From Candidatus Eiseniibacteriota bacterium (GTDB taxonomy: Bacteria; Eisenbacteria; RBG-16-71-46): DNA of 45,844 nt. The notes under the pieces were generated by a model. It did not search any database. It worked only from the letters and a program-made list of their open reading frames with translations, and was not told the DNA's origin. The stretch lies in NCBI GenBank assembly GCA_025360715.1, contig JANYBS010000022.1, forward strand, positions 1 to 45,844, given 5' to 3'. Shown piece after piece: positions 1 to 8,365 of the stretch (position 1 is its first letter; each line of letters opens with the position of its first letter). A program made the translations under genes and the position numbers.

Positions 1-948
1 CCACAGACTGGTGTCATAGCCGAGCATGTTGCGAAGGCGGCCGCGGTAGGTCCACGCCGGAAGCGGCCCCGTGGGATCGGCAGTCGTGTAATACGTGAGC
101 GGCTGGCCGGCGCTCGTGGAGATGAACAGGAACCACTGCCCATTATGCACGAACAGGTGCGGCGATTCGGTGAGGGGGTTGAACGAGTAGAATCGCCACG
201 TGTCGAGCACCGGACCCAGATCGCTCCACTGTGTGAGATCGCCGTTCGAGCGCGCGATGCCGACCACGGTCGCGGCAGAATCAGGCGCGTAGCTCGCCGT
301 ATAGTACATGAGCCATTTTCCCGGATTCGCGGGGTCGGGCATCACGTAGGGATCGCGGAATGCCGGATTACTGCTGGTGGCACTGCGCCACGTCCACGGG
401 GCCCGCGTGGCATCGAAGAACGGCGACTGCGGCACCGGCGTCCAGGTGAGCAGGTCGGTTGAAGTGGCGGCCCCCATGCGCTGCGTGTGCAGGTGGGTCA
501 CGGGGTCATCGCTCACGCCGGTGTAGATCATCCAGTATGTGGCGCCCTGCTTCACGATCGTCGGCGCCCACACATGGAAGCGGTTCCACGAGCCGGCCGT
601 GGTGTCGCAAGGGACCACGTTCGGCAGGTTCTGCCAGTGGTAGAGATCGTTCGAGATCGAGTGCCCGAAGTCCTTCTCGGTGGAGTCGGTCGGGACCTCC
701 ACGTTGTGGCGGATGTAGAATAGGTGGTAATACCCATCCTTCTTGATGAACGCGAAGTCCTTGGGACGGTTGGTCCCCCCCGGGATCATGTAGGCCGCTT
801 GGCCGACGCTGGCCCAGAGCAGCGCCCACACGAACAGCGCCAGCGCGAGTGGTCGCGCGGCGAAGGGCAGCTGGGATCTTTGGGAACGGGGGAACAGGCG
901 ACGCCCCTCCCAGGGTCTCGCGGGGCCGATGGCAGACCCTCGGTGCAT
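1..948 (-). CDS. Secreted GH43/GH32-like beta-propeller glycosidase, 3' end cut by window
   Basis: Reading leftward from an ATG at 948 gives 316 residues with no stop before the window edge, so the C-terminus is missing. The upstream in-frame TGA near 1016 fixes the open frame. Residues 34-50 are a hydrophobic signal segment (LALALFVWALLWAS) after an unusually long arginine-rich n-region, with likely cleavage near A51-A52. Repeating blade-like units (HLFYIRH, WMIYTG, WLMYYTA, WFLFIST) indicate a five-bladed propeller. The candidate catalytic triad of the GH32/43/68 clan is D64 in the first blade, D199 in FRDP and E261 in TESPHLF. The likely role is extracellular glycan cleavage; the substrate cannot be told. 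The neighbour ABC-F gene is divergent. Confidence 0.75.
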   Translation of the reverse strand, partial: MHRGSAIGPARPWEGRRLFPRSQRSQLPFAARPLALALFVWALLWASVGQAAYMIPGGTNRPKDFAFIKKDGYYHLFYIRHNVEVPTDSTEKDFGHSISNDLYHWQNLPNVVPCDTTAGSWNRFHVWAPTIVKQGATYWMIYTGVSDDPVTHLHTQRMGAATSTDLLTWTPVPQSPFFDATRAPWTWRSATSSNPAFRDPYVMPDPANPGKWLMYYTASYAPDSAATVVGIARSNGDLTQWSDLGPVLDTWRFYSFNPLTESPHLFVHNGQWFLFISTSAGQPLTYYTTADPTGPLPAWTYRGRLRNMLGYDTSLW

Positions 949-985
949 GAGCAGGACGGATCCGGTGTGGATGCGTGCGAACTGA

Positions 986-1015
986 AGTATGGCGGCCGAA
1001 TGCGAACCGCGTCAA
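986..1015 (-). promoter_or_regulatory. Candidate promoter for the GH43-like gene
   Basis: On the minus strand TTGACG (1015-1010) and CATACT (991-986) are 18 nt apart, about 38 nt upstream of the ATG at 948. The TTGACG box recurs upstream of other genes in the window (11902, 3029). No experimental support. Confidence 0.35.
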
Positions 1016-1041
1016 CGCCTTAAGGGAGCGGAGCCCCTCCA

Positions 1042-2994
1042 GTGATCCAACTTCAAAGCCTCAGGTATTCCATCGGCGAACGCGTCCTGTTCGACGGCAT
1101 CGACTGGGTCATCGGGCCTGGGGACCGCTGCGCCCTCGTGGGGCCCAACGGCGCGGGCAAGACCACGCTCATCCGGGTCATCCTGGGCGAATACACCCCG
1201 GAGTCTGGCACTCGCTCAGCCGCCAAGGGCACCCGCATCGGCTACCTGCCCCAGGAAGCTGCGGAGGCATTCTCAGGGACCGTCCTCGACCGCGCCATGG
1301 AGGCACACCGGCAACTCTTAGGTATGCGCGAGGAACTCGACGCCCTGCACCAACGCCTGGCCGAGATCCAGCCCGAGGACCCAGACCTTGAAGCGGTCCT
1401 GGAGCGAGCCGGCGAGTTGCAGCACCACCTGGAGATGCAGGACGAGCACCGTCTGGAGCCCGAAGCGCGCCGGGTCCTGCACGGCCTGGGCTTCTCGGAG
1501 GCCGACCAGAACCGGCCACTCGAGGAATTCTCAGGCGGCTGGCGCATGCGCGCGGCTTTGGCTGCGCTGCTGCTCTCCGACCCCACCGTACTCTTCATGG
1601 ACGAGCCGACGAACCACCTGGATCTTCCGGCGATGGAGTGGCTCGAAGACTATCTGGAAGACTTCCACGGCGGCTTGGTGGTGGTCAGCCACGACCGCGT
1701 GTTCCTCGACCGCGTCGCCAATGAAGTGCGTGAACTCGACAGTGGTCAGCTCACGGGCTATTCGATGAAGTTCACGAAGTACCTCGAAGAAAAAGAGCTG
1801 CGCCGCGAGCAGATGGCCGCGACCAACGCGCAGCTCGATGCCAAGATCGCGCAACTCGACCGCTTCGTGCAGCGCTTCGGCGCCAAGAACACCAAAGCCT
1901 CTGCGGCCGCGAGCAAGAAGAAGCAGATCGAGCGGCTCAAGTCCGAGCGCGTGGTGATCCCGCGCAAAGCCCAACACATCCGCTTCGCGTTCCCGCCCCC
2001 GCCGAACGCCGGACGTCTGCTGGTGCGCCTGCGTGATGCGTCGTTCGCCTATGGCGAGCGCGTGATCTTCAGCGACGCGAACCTGGACATCGAGAAGGGC
2101 GACAAGATCGCCATCGTCGGCGCGAACGGTGCCGGCAAGACGACGTTGCTGCGCATGCTTGCCGGGCAGTTGGAACCCAGGACTGGCGCGCGCGACAGCT
2201 ATCCGCTCACCAAGCTCAGTTACTTCGCCCAGCACGCGGCTGAGACGCTCGATCCCAAGTGGGACGTCATGACGGCAGTCGAGGACGTGGCGCCGGACAC
2301 GTGGCGGCCGCGTCTGCGCAGCCTGCTCGGCAACTTCCTCTTCTCGGGCGACGACGTGTTCAAGATGTGCCGCGTGCTCTCGGGCGGCGAACGCCAGCGT
2401 GTCGCGATCGTGCGTATGCTGCTGCTGCCCACGAATCTCGTGCTCTTGGACGAGCCGACGCATCACCTGGACCTTGCCGGCAAGGAAGTCCTCGAAGACG
2501 CGCTCGAGCAGTATCCCGGCGGCGTCATCGTGGTCACCCACGACCGCTCGCTCATGGCGCGCGTCGCCACTCGCGTGATCGAGGTCAATGACGGCAAAGT
2601 CGTCCAGTACCCCGGCGGCTACGAGGACTACGAAGCCGCGCGCATCGCCCGTGCCAGCTCCGACAAGAGCGCCGGGCGCGAGGACCCGGTGCGCGTGCCG
2701 GTCGCCGCGCCCAGCGCCAACGTGCCGCAGATGGGCAAGGGCGGGCGAGGCGCAAGCGGGGGCCGCCCGGAGGGCGGCAAAGGCTCCAAGCCCGGCCCCA
2801 AGCGTGAAAAGGAAATCTCCCGTATCGAAAAAGACATCGAGACGCGCGAAGCCCGCATGAAGATCCTCGAGACCGTGCTGGCCGACCCCGAGCTCTACCA
2901 CGACGGGCCCAAGTCCAAGGCGAGCGTGCTCGAATACGAGACGCTGCGCGCGGAGCTGGAATCGCTGTGGGAGCGGCTGAGCGAACTGGGGTGA
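1042..2994 (+). CDS. ABC-F family ATP-binding protein
   Basis: A 650-residue soluble protein with two ABC ATPase domains and no membrane segments, the ABC-F (Uup/EttA/YheS) architecture; family members act at the ribosome or in antibiotic protection. Domain 1: Walker A GPNGAGKT 34-41, signature SGGWR 164-168, Walker B LFMDEP 184-189. Charged inter-domain linker about 240-305 (the P-site tRNA interaction motif region in the family). Domain 2: Walker A GANGAGKT 360-367, signature LSGGE 446-450, Walker B LLDEP 468-472. A Gly/Lys-rich stretch (563-590) leads to a C-terminal coiled coil (590-650), as in Uup. The second D-loop region reads THHLDL where THNHLDL/TNHLDL is usual. Start is GTG preceded by GGGAGCGGAG. 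Confidence 0.93.
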   Translation: MIQLQSLRYSIGERVLFDGIDWVIGPGDRCALVGPNGAGKTTLIRVILGEYTPESGTRSAAKGTRIGYLPQEAAEAFSGTVLDRAMEAHRQLLGMREELDALHQRLAEIQPEDPDLEAVLERAGELQHHLEMQDEHRLEPEARRVLHGLGFSEADQNRPLEEFSGGWRMRAALAALLLSDPTVLFMDEPTNHLDLPAMEWLEDYLEDFHGGLVVVSHDRVFLDRVANEVRELDSGQLTGYSMKFTKYLEEKELRREQMAATNAQLDAKIAQLDRFVQRFGAKNTKASAAASKKKQIERLKSERVVIPRKAQHIRFAFPPPPNAGRLLVRLRDASFAYGERVIFSDANLDIEKGDKIAIVGANGAGKTTLLRMLAGQLEPRTGARDSYPLTKLSYFAQHAAETLDPKWDVMTAVEDVAPDTWRPRLRSLLGNFLFSGDDVFKMCRVLSGGERQRVAIVRMLLLPTNLVLLDEPTHHLDLAGKEVLEDALEQYPGGVIVVTHDRSLMARVATRVIEVNDGKVVQYPGGYEDYEAARIARASSDKSAGREDPVRVPVAAPSANVPQMGKGGRGASGGRPEGGKGSKPGPKREKEISRIEKDIETREARMKILETVLADPELYHDGPKSKASVLEYETLRAELESLWERLSELG

Positions 2995-3028
2995 TGCCAA
3001 CGTGCGACGTCGCCTGTCGCTCCCCGCG

Positions 3029-3057
3029 TTGACGCAAAACTGTCGCAGCGCTTAAGG
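3029..3057 (+). promoter_or_regulatory. Candidate promoter for the BMC-T gene
   Basis: TTGACG (3029-3034), a 17-nt spacer and TTAAGG (3052-3057) lie directly upstream of the ATG at 3065. The -10 box is poor and overlaps the AAGG that would serve as ribosome binding site, so transcription from further upstream is equally possible. Confidence 0.25.
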
Positions 3058-3064
3058 TCCGCCC

Positions 3065-3706
3065 ATGGCGGACATCACTCTTCGCACCTACGTGTTCTTG
3101 GATTCCATGCAGCCGCAGCTCGCCGCGTTCATCGGGACGACGGCGCGCGGCTTCCTGCCCGTGGCGGGCGATGCCTCGATGTTCATCGAGACCGCGCCCG
3201 GGCTGATCATCAATCGCATCACCGACGTGGCGCTCAAGGCCACGGCGGTGACGCCGGCGATCATGGTGGTCGAGCGTGCCTTCGGACTGCTCGAGATCCA
3301 TCATCGCGACAAGGGCCAGGTGCAACAGGGCGGCCAAGCGATCCTCGACCACTTAGGTCTACAGGAGCAGGACCGCGTGCAGCCGCGCGTGGTCTCCGAC
3401 CAGATCATCCGCGGTGTCGAGTCCTACCACGCGCAGGTCATCAACAAGTCGCGCTACGGGGACATGCTCATCGCCGGCGAGTCGCTGTTCATCTTCGAGG
3501 TCGAGCCGGCAGGCTATATCGCCTTCGCAGCCAACGAAGCGCTCAAGGCGGCGCACGTGAAACTCATCGATGCATCGCTCTTCGGCGCCTACGGGCGGCT
3601 CTACCTCTCGGGGCCCGAAGCGCAGATCGACGCCGCGCGCGATGCGGCGCTCAAGGGCATGGGCACACTCAAGGGACGCGTCGACGCAGGCGGCGGCAGC
3701 CGGTAG
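3065..3706 (+). CDS. Tandem-domain bacterial microcompartment shell protein (BMC-T)
   Basis: 213 residues, the usual length of a BMC-T (PduT/EtuB-type) shell trimer subunit. Two BMC domains can be read. Domain 1, about 36-95, contains [11 protein letters not shown] and LLEIHH; domain 2, about 138-200, contains [10 protein letters not shown] and the [19 protein letters not shown] strand-loop-helix. Each keeps the ALKA lysine (K58 and K161) that lies at hexamer edges in the family. Residues 96-137 form a longer linker than usual. No BMC-H, pentameric BMC-P, encapsulation-peptide enzyme or signature-enzyme gene lies in this window, so it is an orphan shell gene here. It is convergent with an AAA+ ATPase across a shared terminator. 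I am confident of the BMC fold assignment, not of any compartment function. Confidence 0.8.
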   Translation: MADITLRTYVFLDSMQPQLAAFIGTTARGFLPVAGDASMFIETAPGLIINRITDVALKATAVTPAIMVVERAFGLLEIHHRDKGQVQQGGQAILDHLGLQEQDRVQPRVVSDQIIRGVESYHAQVINKSRYGDMLIAGESLFIFEVEPAGYIAFAANEALKAAHVKLIDASLFGAYGRLYLSGPEAQIDAARDAALKGMGTLKGRVDAGGGSR

Positions 3707-3736
3707 TCGCGCCACGCTCAAGTTCGGCAAGTGCGA

Positions 3737-3766
3737 AACGCCCTCGCGACATCCCGCGAGGGCGTT
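3737..3766. terminator. Bidirectional hairpin terminator between convergent genes
   Basis: AACGCCCTCGCG (3737-3748) pairs perfectly over 12 bp with CGCGAGGGCGTT (3755-3766) around a 6-nt loop. It sits between the converging ends of the BMC-T gene (3706) and the AAA ATPase (3791). The A/T ends give short U runs in both directions. Confidence 0.8.
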
Positions 3767-3790
3767 CGTGTATGCACCTCGAGAAGCGCG

Positions 3791-5011
3791 TCAGGCGGCC
3801 TGACGCACCTCGCCCAGCTCGGCGGCAAGCCCGGGCAGGTCCTCGGGGTTGCGGCCCGTGGTCCAGCCCGGCTCAAGGCCGCGCATGAGGATGTAGGGCT
3901 CGAGCAGCGGGTTCACGAAGCGGTACGTGGCGGTGGCACCGGCGCCGCGCTTGACCAGCACCGAGCCGCGACCCGCCTCGGTGAGCGCGCCGATCTGGTT
4001 CGTGAGGCCGCGCACTTCCCGGCGGACCATGCGCTGCAGCGTGTCGCGCACGTCGCTCACAAGAAAGCTCCCATCGGGATGATGCGCGGTGAGCGTGCAC
4101 GCGACCAGGATCTCGGGGTAGATGCCGCGGCGCGCACGCACGGTCGCATGCAGATAGGCTTCCACCAGCGAGGTCGGCGCCTGCTCGACCACGGTGGCAA
4201 CCGCGGTCTCGAGCTGTTGGGTACCGAGCGTCGTCAGGCCACTATCGATGGCCGCGCCGGCGATGCTCAGGCACAGCGCGTGCAGGTGACGCGGCAGCCC
4301 GAGCGAGAGCTGGGCGATACGCTCGACGACTTCATCGTCGGCAGTCAGGCCCAGCTGCACGAAGCCGCGCAGGATGGTTTCGAAGCGCTCTTCGTCATTC
4401 ATGCGCGGCACGTGGATATCCTGGCGCGCGGCAGCCAGTTCGGGGGTCGCAGGCAGCACCGACGCAGTCGTCTCGCCCACGCCCACGAACACCAGCGTCA
4501 CGGGCAGGTACGCGGCCTGCAGCAGTTGCAGTGTCTCCGTCATCGATGTGCGGATCTTGTCGTCGGCATTCTCGAAGTCGTCGAACACGATCGCGGTCGG
4601 CACGTCCTTGGTGGCGCGGCGAAAGAGTTCGAGCAAGCTCACTGGCGAGACCGGCGACTCCGTCGCGTGCTGCGGCATGGCCAACGAGCCGCGCAGCTGC
4701 GTGAGGGCGCCCTGCCAGAGCGTCGTGAACGTGTCGGCTTCGTCGGTGGTGACGATCACGCTCGTGAGCGGCGCATTCAGGCTCGCGATGGCGACCTGCG
4801 CCAGCGACGTCTTGCCGGTGCCGCGCTCGCCGAGGATCACGACGTGCTGGCCGCGCTGGCGCAAGACGGTCGTCAGGCGCTCAAGCGAGCCGTGACGGCC
4901 GCTGAAGGCATCGGGATGGGAGACCGGTGTGGACGGCGTGAAGACTTCCTCGACGCGGCGGCCGGCTAGCGGCACGGACCCGCGGAGCGTACGCGTGATG
5001 AGTTCGCTCAT
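3791..5011 (-). CDS. AAA+ ATPase, ORC/Cdc6-like, unknown function
   Basis: 406 residues from the ATG at 5011. Walker A is GERGTGKTS (61-69), Walker B is AIVFDDFE (140-147), and GLPRHLHAL (238-246) resembles the sensor-2 region of ORC/Cdc6-type and ExeA-like AAA proteins. The rest is alpha-helical and probably ends in a winged-helix-like region. The protein looks cytosolic, with no transmembrane segment or signal. Start choice: the frame is open to 5260, but the extra stretch is low-complexity, overlaps the preceding gene and includes an AT/pyrimidine-rich leader, whereas GAGGGG lies 4 nt before the ATG at 5011. An ATG at 5125 is a second option. It faces the orphan BMC-T gene; no replication or transposition partner is visible. 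Confidence 0.75.
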   Translation of the reverse strand: MSELITRTLRGSVPLAGRRVEEVFTPSTPVSHPDAFSGRHGSLERLTTVLRQRGQHVVILGERGTGKTSLAQVAIASLNAPLTSVIVTTDEADTFTTLWQGALTQLRGSLAMPQHATESPVSPVSLLELFRRATKDVPTAIVFDDFENADDKIRTSMTETLQLLQAAYLPVTLVFVGVGETTASVLPATPELAAARQDIHVPRMNDEERFETILRGFVQLGLTADDEVVERIAQLSLGLPRHLHALCLSIAGAAIDSGLTTLGTQQLETAVATVVEQAPTSLVEAYLHATVRARRGIYPEILVACTLTAHHPDGSFLVSDVRDTLQRMVRREVRGLTNQIGALTEAGRGSVLVKRGAGATATYRFVNPLLEPYILMRGLEPGWTTGRNPEDLPGLAAELGEVRQAA

Positions 5012-5216
5012 GACCCCTCGTGGCTGGACAGAGAACGGAACATCCGATGTCCATCGCCGGCGAGGGGGCCGGTTCTGGGCTTCCTTGCCGCGAGAGTCCC
5101 CGCGGTCAGGAGACTTATCGGCCATGCACCCTGCATGACTTGAGGGCGAAGTGAAGGAAAGTGATTGAAAGTTCGAAGCGCCCGAATGTATTGCCGCAAC
5201 AGCGTTCTCAGCAGCC

Positions 5217-6500
5217 TCAGTGGGCCGCAGGTGCCTGGGGCGGCTCGGCCGTAGGCACATGCACGTCGCCGCGGCTCGCGCGTTCGGCGATAACCCAAGC
5301 GGTGACCATGAAGGCGCCTGCGAGCAGGTACGGCGCGCCCGGCAGCATCACCCCGAAGCGCGGCGTAAGGAAGGCCGCGAACGTGCGCGTGAAGATCGAG
5401 GGACCCACGATGCCGGCCAATCCCATGATGCTGCTGTTGGTGCCCTGCAGCAGCCCGAACTCGTTATGCGCGACGCGGCGCGACATGAGCCCCTGCAGCG
5501 CCGGGCCCGTGAAGAACATCATCGCGAAGATGGGGATGAAAAGGAGATACAAGAAGCCCGTGCTCGCAAACGCATACGCCGTGTAGCCAAGTACGCCGCC
5601 CGTGACGCCGAAGAGCATCACCTTGCGCTCGCCGAAGCGCTTCACCGCCAGGCGCACCAGCCCGCCTTGCACGATCACGCTGAAGACCCCGACGATCGCC
5701 ATCGAGAGTCCCACCGCACGCGCGTCCCAGCCATAGCGAAAGCCGGTGTAGAGCACAGCCACATTCTGCAGCACCTGATGCGAGAGCATGTACAGGAAGT
5801 AGACCGCCGCGAGGCCCGCCAGACCGCTGCGCGAGCGCAGCAGGCGCAGCGAGCCCAGCGGATTAGCCCGGCTCCAATCAAACGGCCGCCGCAGGGCCAC
5901 GGGCAGTGACTCCGGCAGCACGAACGCGCCGTAGGCGACATTCACCAAGGTGAGCGCGCCGGCGATCCAGAACGGCAGCCGCGGCGAGATCGATCCCAGC
6001 AGTCCGCCGAACGCCGGGCCGAGTATGAATCCCAGGCCGAACGCCGCGCCGACGATGCCGAAGTTCGCCGCGCGCTTCTCGGGCGTGCTCACGTCCGAGA
6101 TATACGCCATCGCCGTGGGCAGGCCGGCCGCGGTGATGCCCGAGATCACGCGGCCCACGAACAGCCAGCCCAGCGACGGCGCCCACGCCATGAAGCAGTA
6201 GTCCAGGCCCAGCCCCAGACACGACAGGAGGATCACGCGGCGGCGCCCGTAGCGGTCGGACAGCGATCCCAGGATCGGTCCGGCGAAGAACTGCATCACC
6301 GCCCACGTCGTGCCGAAGAGGCCGTACATGATGGCGGCCTTGCCGGTGTCGTGCTGCAGGAAGGACTCCACCAGCTTGGGCAATACGGGTATCACGATGC
6401 CCATCGCCAACACATCGAGCACGATCGTGATGAAGATGAACGCGATCGCTGCCTTGCGAGGCTCGCGGACTCCCGTGTAAGGCGGATCGGGCGTGGTCAG
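5217..6500 (-). CDS. MFS transporter, TetA/DHA1-like drug:H+ antiporter
   Basis: Twelve-helix major facilitator of about 400 residues. The motif-A loop is GSLSDRYGRRRV between helices 2 and 3, and GITAAGLPTAMAYISD matches the TetA/DHA1 multidrug branch. The N-terminal helix in relatives reads AALAFIFVTxxLDxLxxGIxIPVLP. Here the same residues (AAIAFIFITIVLDVLAMGIV) begin upstream of the first standard start, GTG 6422, which would cut helix 1 in half. The only upstream candidate is CTG at 6500, 7 nt after AGGGAG and overlapping the preceding stop as CTGA, matching the coupling style of this genome. It is the third gene after the hydrolase and DUF72 genes. The substrate is unknown. Confidence 0.8.
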   Translation of the reverse strand: MTTPDPPYTGVREPRKAAIAFIFITIVLDVLAMGIVIPVLPKLVESFLQHDTGKAAIMYGLFGTTWAVMQFFAGPILGSLSDRYGRRRVILLSCLGLGLDYCFMAWAPSLGWLFVGRVISGITAAGLPTAMAYISDVSTPEKRAANFGIVGAAFGLGFILGPAFGGLLGSISPRLPFWIAGALTLVNVAYGAFVLPESLPVALRRPFDWSRANPLGSLRLLRSRSGLAGLAAVYFLYMLSHQVLQNVAVLYTGFRYGWDARAVGLSMAIVGVFSVIVQGGLVRLAVKRFGERKVMLFGVTGGVLGYTAYAFASTGFLYLLFIPIFAMMFFTGPALQGLMSRRVAHNEFGLLQGTNSSIMGLAGIVGPSIFTRTFAAFLTPRFGVMLPGAPYLLAGAFMVTAWVIAERASRGDVHVPTAEPPQAPAAH

Positions 6501-7303
6501 AACAACTCTCCCTGCGACCAGTGGTCGCGCGGTTCCTGCACGGGCAGCCCCAACCGGCGCTTCATCTCGTTCGCCGACGACGGCGAGTGACCGGCCCAGT
6601 GGTTGTTGAAGTAGCCGTAGACCTCTTTCACCTCGCCGAAGACTTTCATCAGGTCTGCTTCCCAGCTCGCAAAGGACTCCGTGCGGTCGATCTGCACGCG
6701 GTCATACTTCTCGATCTCGCGGCGATCGCCAAGCCAGCGCAGGTACAGGAAGTCGGCGGTGATGTCGGCCACACGCGGCAGTTCGCGCCACTGCGTCCAC
6801 GCGAGCGCCGCGCCATGCGCGCGCAGCACGTCGGTCACCTCGGGCGCCTGCCATGACGCATGGCGGAACTCGACCGCGAGCTTGATGTGCTTGGGCGCCT
6901 CGGCCAGGAAGCGCGCCAGGTCACGCTCGCGCGCCTCGTCGCGCGTGAACTCGGCCGGCAGTTGCACAAGCAGAGGCCCCAGCTTCTCGCCCAGCGGCTC
7001 CATGGCGCGCGCGAAGTCCGCGAGCGGCGCCGAGGCATCGCGCAGCAATGCGTCATGCGAGATCGCGCGCGGCACCTTGGCGGCGAAGCGGAACTCATCG
7101 GGCGTGTGGCGCTCCCACGAACGCGCGATGGTGGCCTTGGGTGCGTGATAGAACGTCGTGTCGAGTTCCACCGTGTCGAAGACCTGTGAATAGAATGGCA
7201 GCCGGTCTTCCTGCTTGGCGCCCGGCGGGTAGAACACGCCCTTCCAGTCGTCGTACGACCAGCCCTGGGTGCCAAGGCGGATCGTGGGCCTTGCGTCGCT
7301 CAT
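6497..7303 (-). CDS. DUF72 family protein (YecE-like TIM barrel)
   Basis: 268 residues from the ATG at 7303. Family markers are IRLGTQGWSYDDWKGVFYPPG near the N-terminus, FDTVELDTTFYHAP, FAAKVPRAISHD, a VQLP segment, LAVEFRHASW and VYGYFNNHWAGHSP. This is the YecE/DUF72 barrel; no reaction is established for the family, and a nuclease-related role has been suggested because of structural similarity to TIM-barrel endonucleases. The start is fixed by the ATGA overlap with the upstream hydrolase stop (7302-7300) and by GGGAGGG upstream. The longer open frame upstream is a shadow inside that hydrolase. Confidence 0.88.
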   Translation of the reverse strand: MSDARPTIRLGTQGWSYDDWKGVFYPPGAKQEDRLPFYSQVFDTVELDTTFYHAPKATIARSWERHTPDEFRFAAKVPRAISHDALLRDASAPLADFARAMEPLGEKLGPLLVQLPAEFTRDEARERDLARFLAEAPKHIKLAVEFRHASWQAPEVTDVLRAHGAALAWTQWRELPRVADITADFLYLRWLGDRREIEKYDRVQIDRTESFASWEADLMKVFGEVKEVYGYFNNHWAGHSPSSANEMKRRLGLPVQEPRDHWSQGELF

Positions 7304-8235
7304 CGCGCGTGCCCTCCCGCCGCGCGCAGCGGCCTGTGGGTGGTGGCCGGCTTCGCGGGCGCTGCACCGGTCACCGGAGGCGACATCGCGCTGCGAAGAA
7401 ACGCCCGCACGCGCGTCTCGTACTCGTCGCGGTGCGCGAGCCACGCGGCGTTGTGGCCGCAGTCGGCAAGCGTCCACTTCACCGCGCTGGGCCCCGCGGC
7501 CGCGGTGAGCGCCTCGACCTCGCGCTTGGAGAAGCGGTCCTCCGCGGTGCTCTGGATCAGCATCAGAGGCGCATCGCCACGGGCGCGGATCGCGGCGACC
7601 GCATCGAGCGCGCCAAGGTCATGGCCGGTCACGCGCTCGCCCAGCCATCGCGCCAGCGGCGCAAGCGGCCACGCGGGCAGGTGGGCGACATATTCGAAGC
7701 CGTCGGCGACCGCGCTCTTGCCATCGCTGAACGGACAGTCCGCCACCACGGCCGTCACGTCGTGGCGCTCGGCCACCAGCACGAGTGCCACACTCGCGCC
7801 CAGCGACTCGGCGAAGAGTGCGACACGCGCGCGCGCGAAGCGCGGCTGCGCGTGCAGCCAGTCGAGTGTGGCGCGCGCATCGCGAAGTTCCCAGTAGCCC
7901 AGTGTGGTCGGCTTGCGGGCCTTCATGCGTACCGAGCGGAAGTCGACTGTGAGCAGGCTCCAGCCTTCTCTGCGCAGGAACTGAGCGTAGCGCCACATGC
8001 GATGGTGATCGCGCGCGTAGCCGCTGAAGAGCACCACCACGCCCGGCCGCGTACCGGGCAGCAACCAAGCGTCCAAGCTCTCGCCGTCCACGGGCACTTT
8101 CACGAGCGTGGCGTGCGCGTCCAGGTCGGGCGCGCCCGCGAGATCCGCCGGCACCGCAGGATAGAACGCGAGCCACGCCGAGCCGGCCGCGAAGACGAGA
8201 AGCGCGCTGAGCGCAAGTGTGAGGAAGGCACGCAT
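7300..8235 (-). CDS. Membrane-anchored alpha/beta hydrolase
   Basis: 311 residues. One hydrophobic N-terminal segment (FLTLALSALLVFAAGSAWLAF, about residues 4-24) looks like a signal anchor, so the enzyme should face the periplasm. Alpha/beta-hydrolase features: VVVLFSGYARDHH (oxyanion loop region), nucleophile elbow FAESLGAS (G replaced by A at the first position of GxSxG), acid in STAEDRF and catalytic histidine in CGHNAAW. It resembles YfhR/BEM46-type hydrolases. The ATG at 8235 starts the hydrophobic segment directly; a longer frame to 8283 adds only a basic stretch. It heads an ATGA-coupled operon with the DUF72 and MFS genes. Substrate unknown. Confidence 0.82.
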   Translation of the reverse strand: MRAFLTLALSALLVFAAGSAWLAFYPAVPADLAGAPDLDAHATLVKVPVDGESLDAWLLPGTRPGVVVLFSGYARDHHRMWRYAQFLRREGWSLLTVDFRSVRMKARKPTTLGYWELRDARATLDWLHAQPRFARARVALFAESLGASVALVLVAERHDVTAVVADCPFSDGKSAVADGFEYVAHLPAWPLAPLARWLGERVTGHDLGALDAVAAIRARGDAPLMLIQSTAEDRFSKREVEALTAAAGPSAVKWTLADCGHNAAWLAHRDEYETRVRAFLRSAMSPPVTGAAPAKPATTHRPLRAAGGHAR

Positions 8236-8295
8236 GGCCGCGCATCCTGCCACAGTGCGCGTGAGGAGGCGACCGGCGGGCATGCGAATGCGGGC

Positions 8296-8328
8296 ATGCG
8301 AAAGGCGCAGGCTTGGTAGCCCGCGCCT
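8296..8328 (-). terminator. Probable intrinsic terminator after the di-heme peroxidase gene
   Basis: AGGCGC (8303-8308) pairs with GCGCCT (8323-8328), with an inner GCT/AGC pairing, and on the minus strand the hairpin is followed by TTTCGCAT. It lies 38 nt beyond the stop codon of the gene ending at 8366. The T tract is short. Confidence 0.45.
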
Positions 8329-8365
8329 CCCGAGTGCTTCAGCGTGCTTCCGCGTTACAGCAGCC

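Noticed and set aside
1531-3000. 489-codon minus-strand open frame
   Set aside because: Antisense to the ABC-F gene, whose Walker and signature motifs are complete; the translation has no recognisable motif.
3731-4969. 412-codon plus-strand open frame
   Set aside because: Antisense to the AAA+ ATPase; Gln/Arg/His-rich shadow composition.
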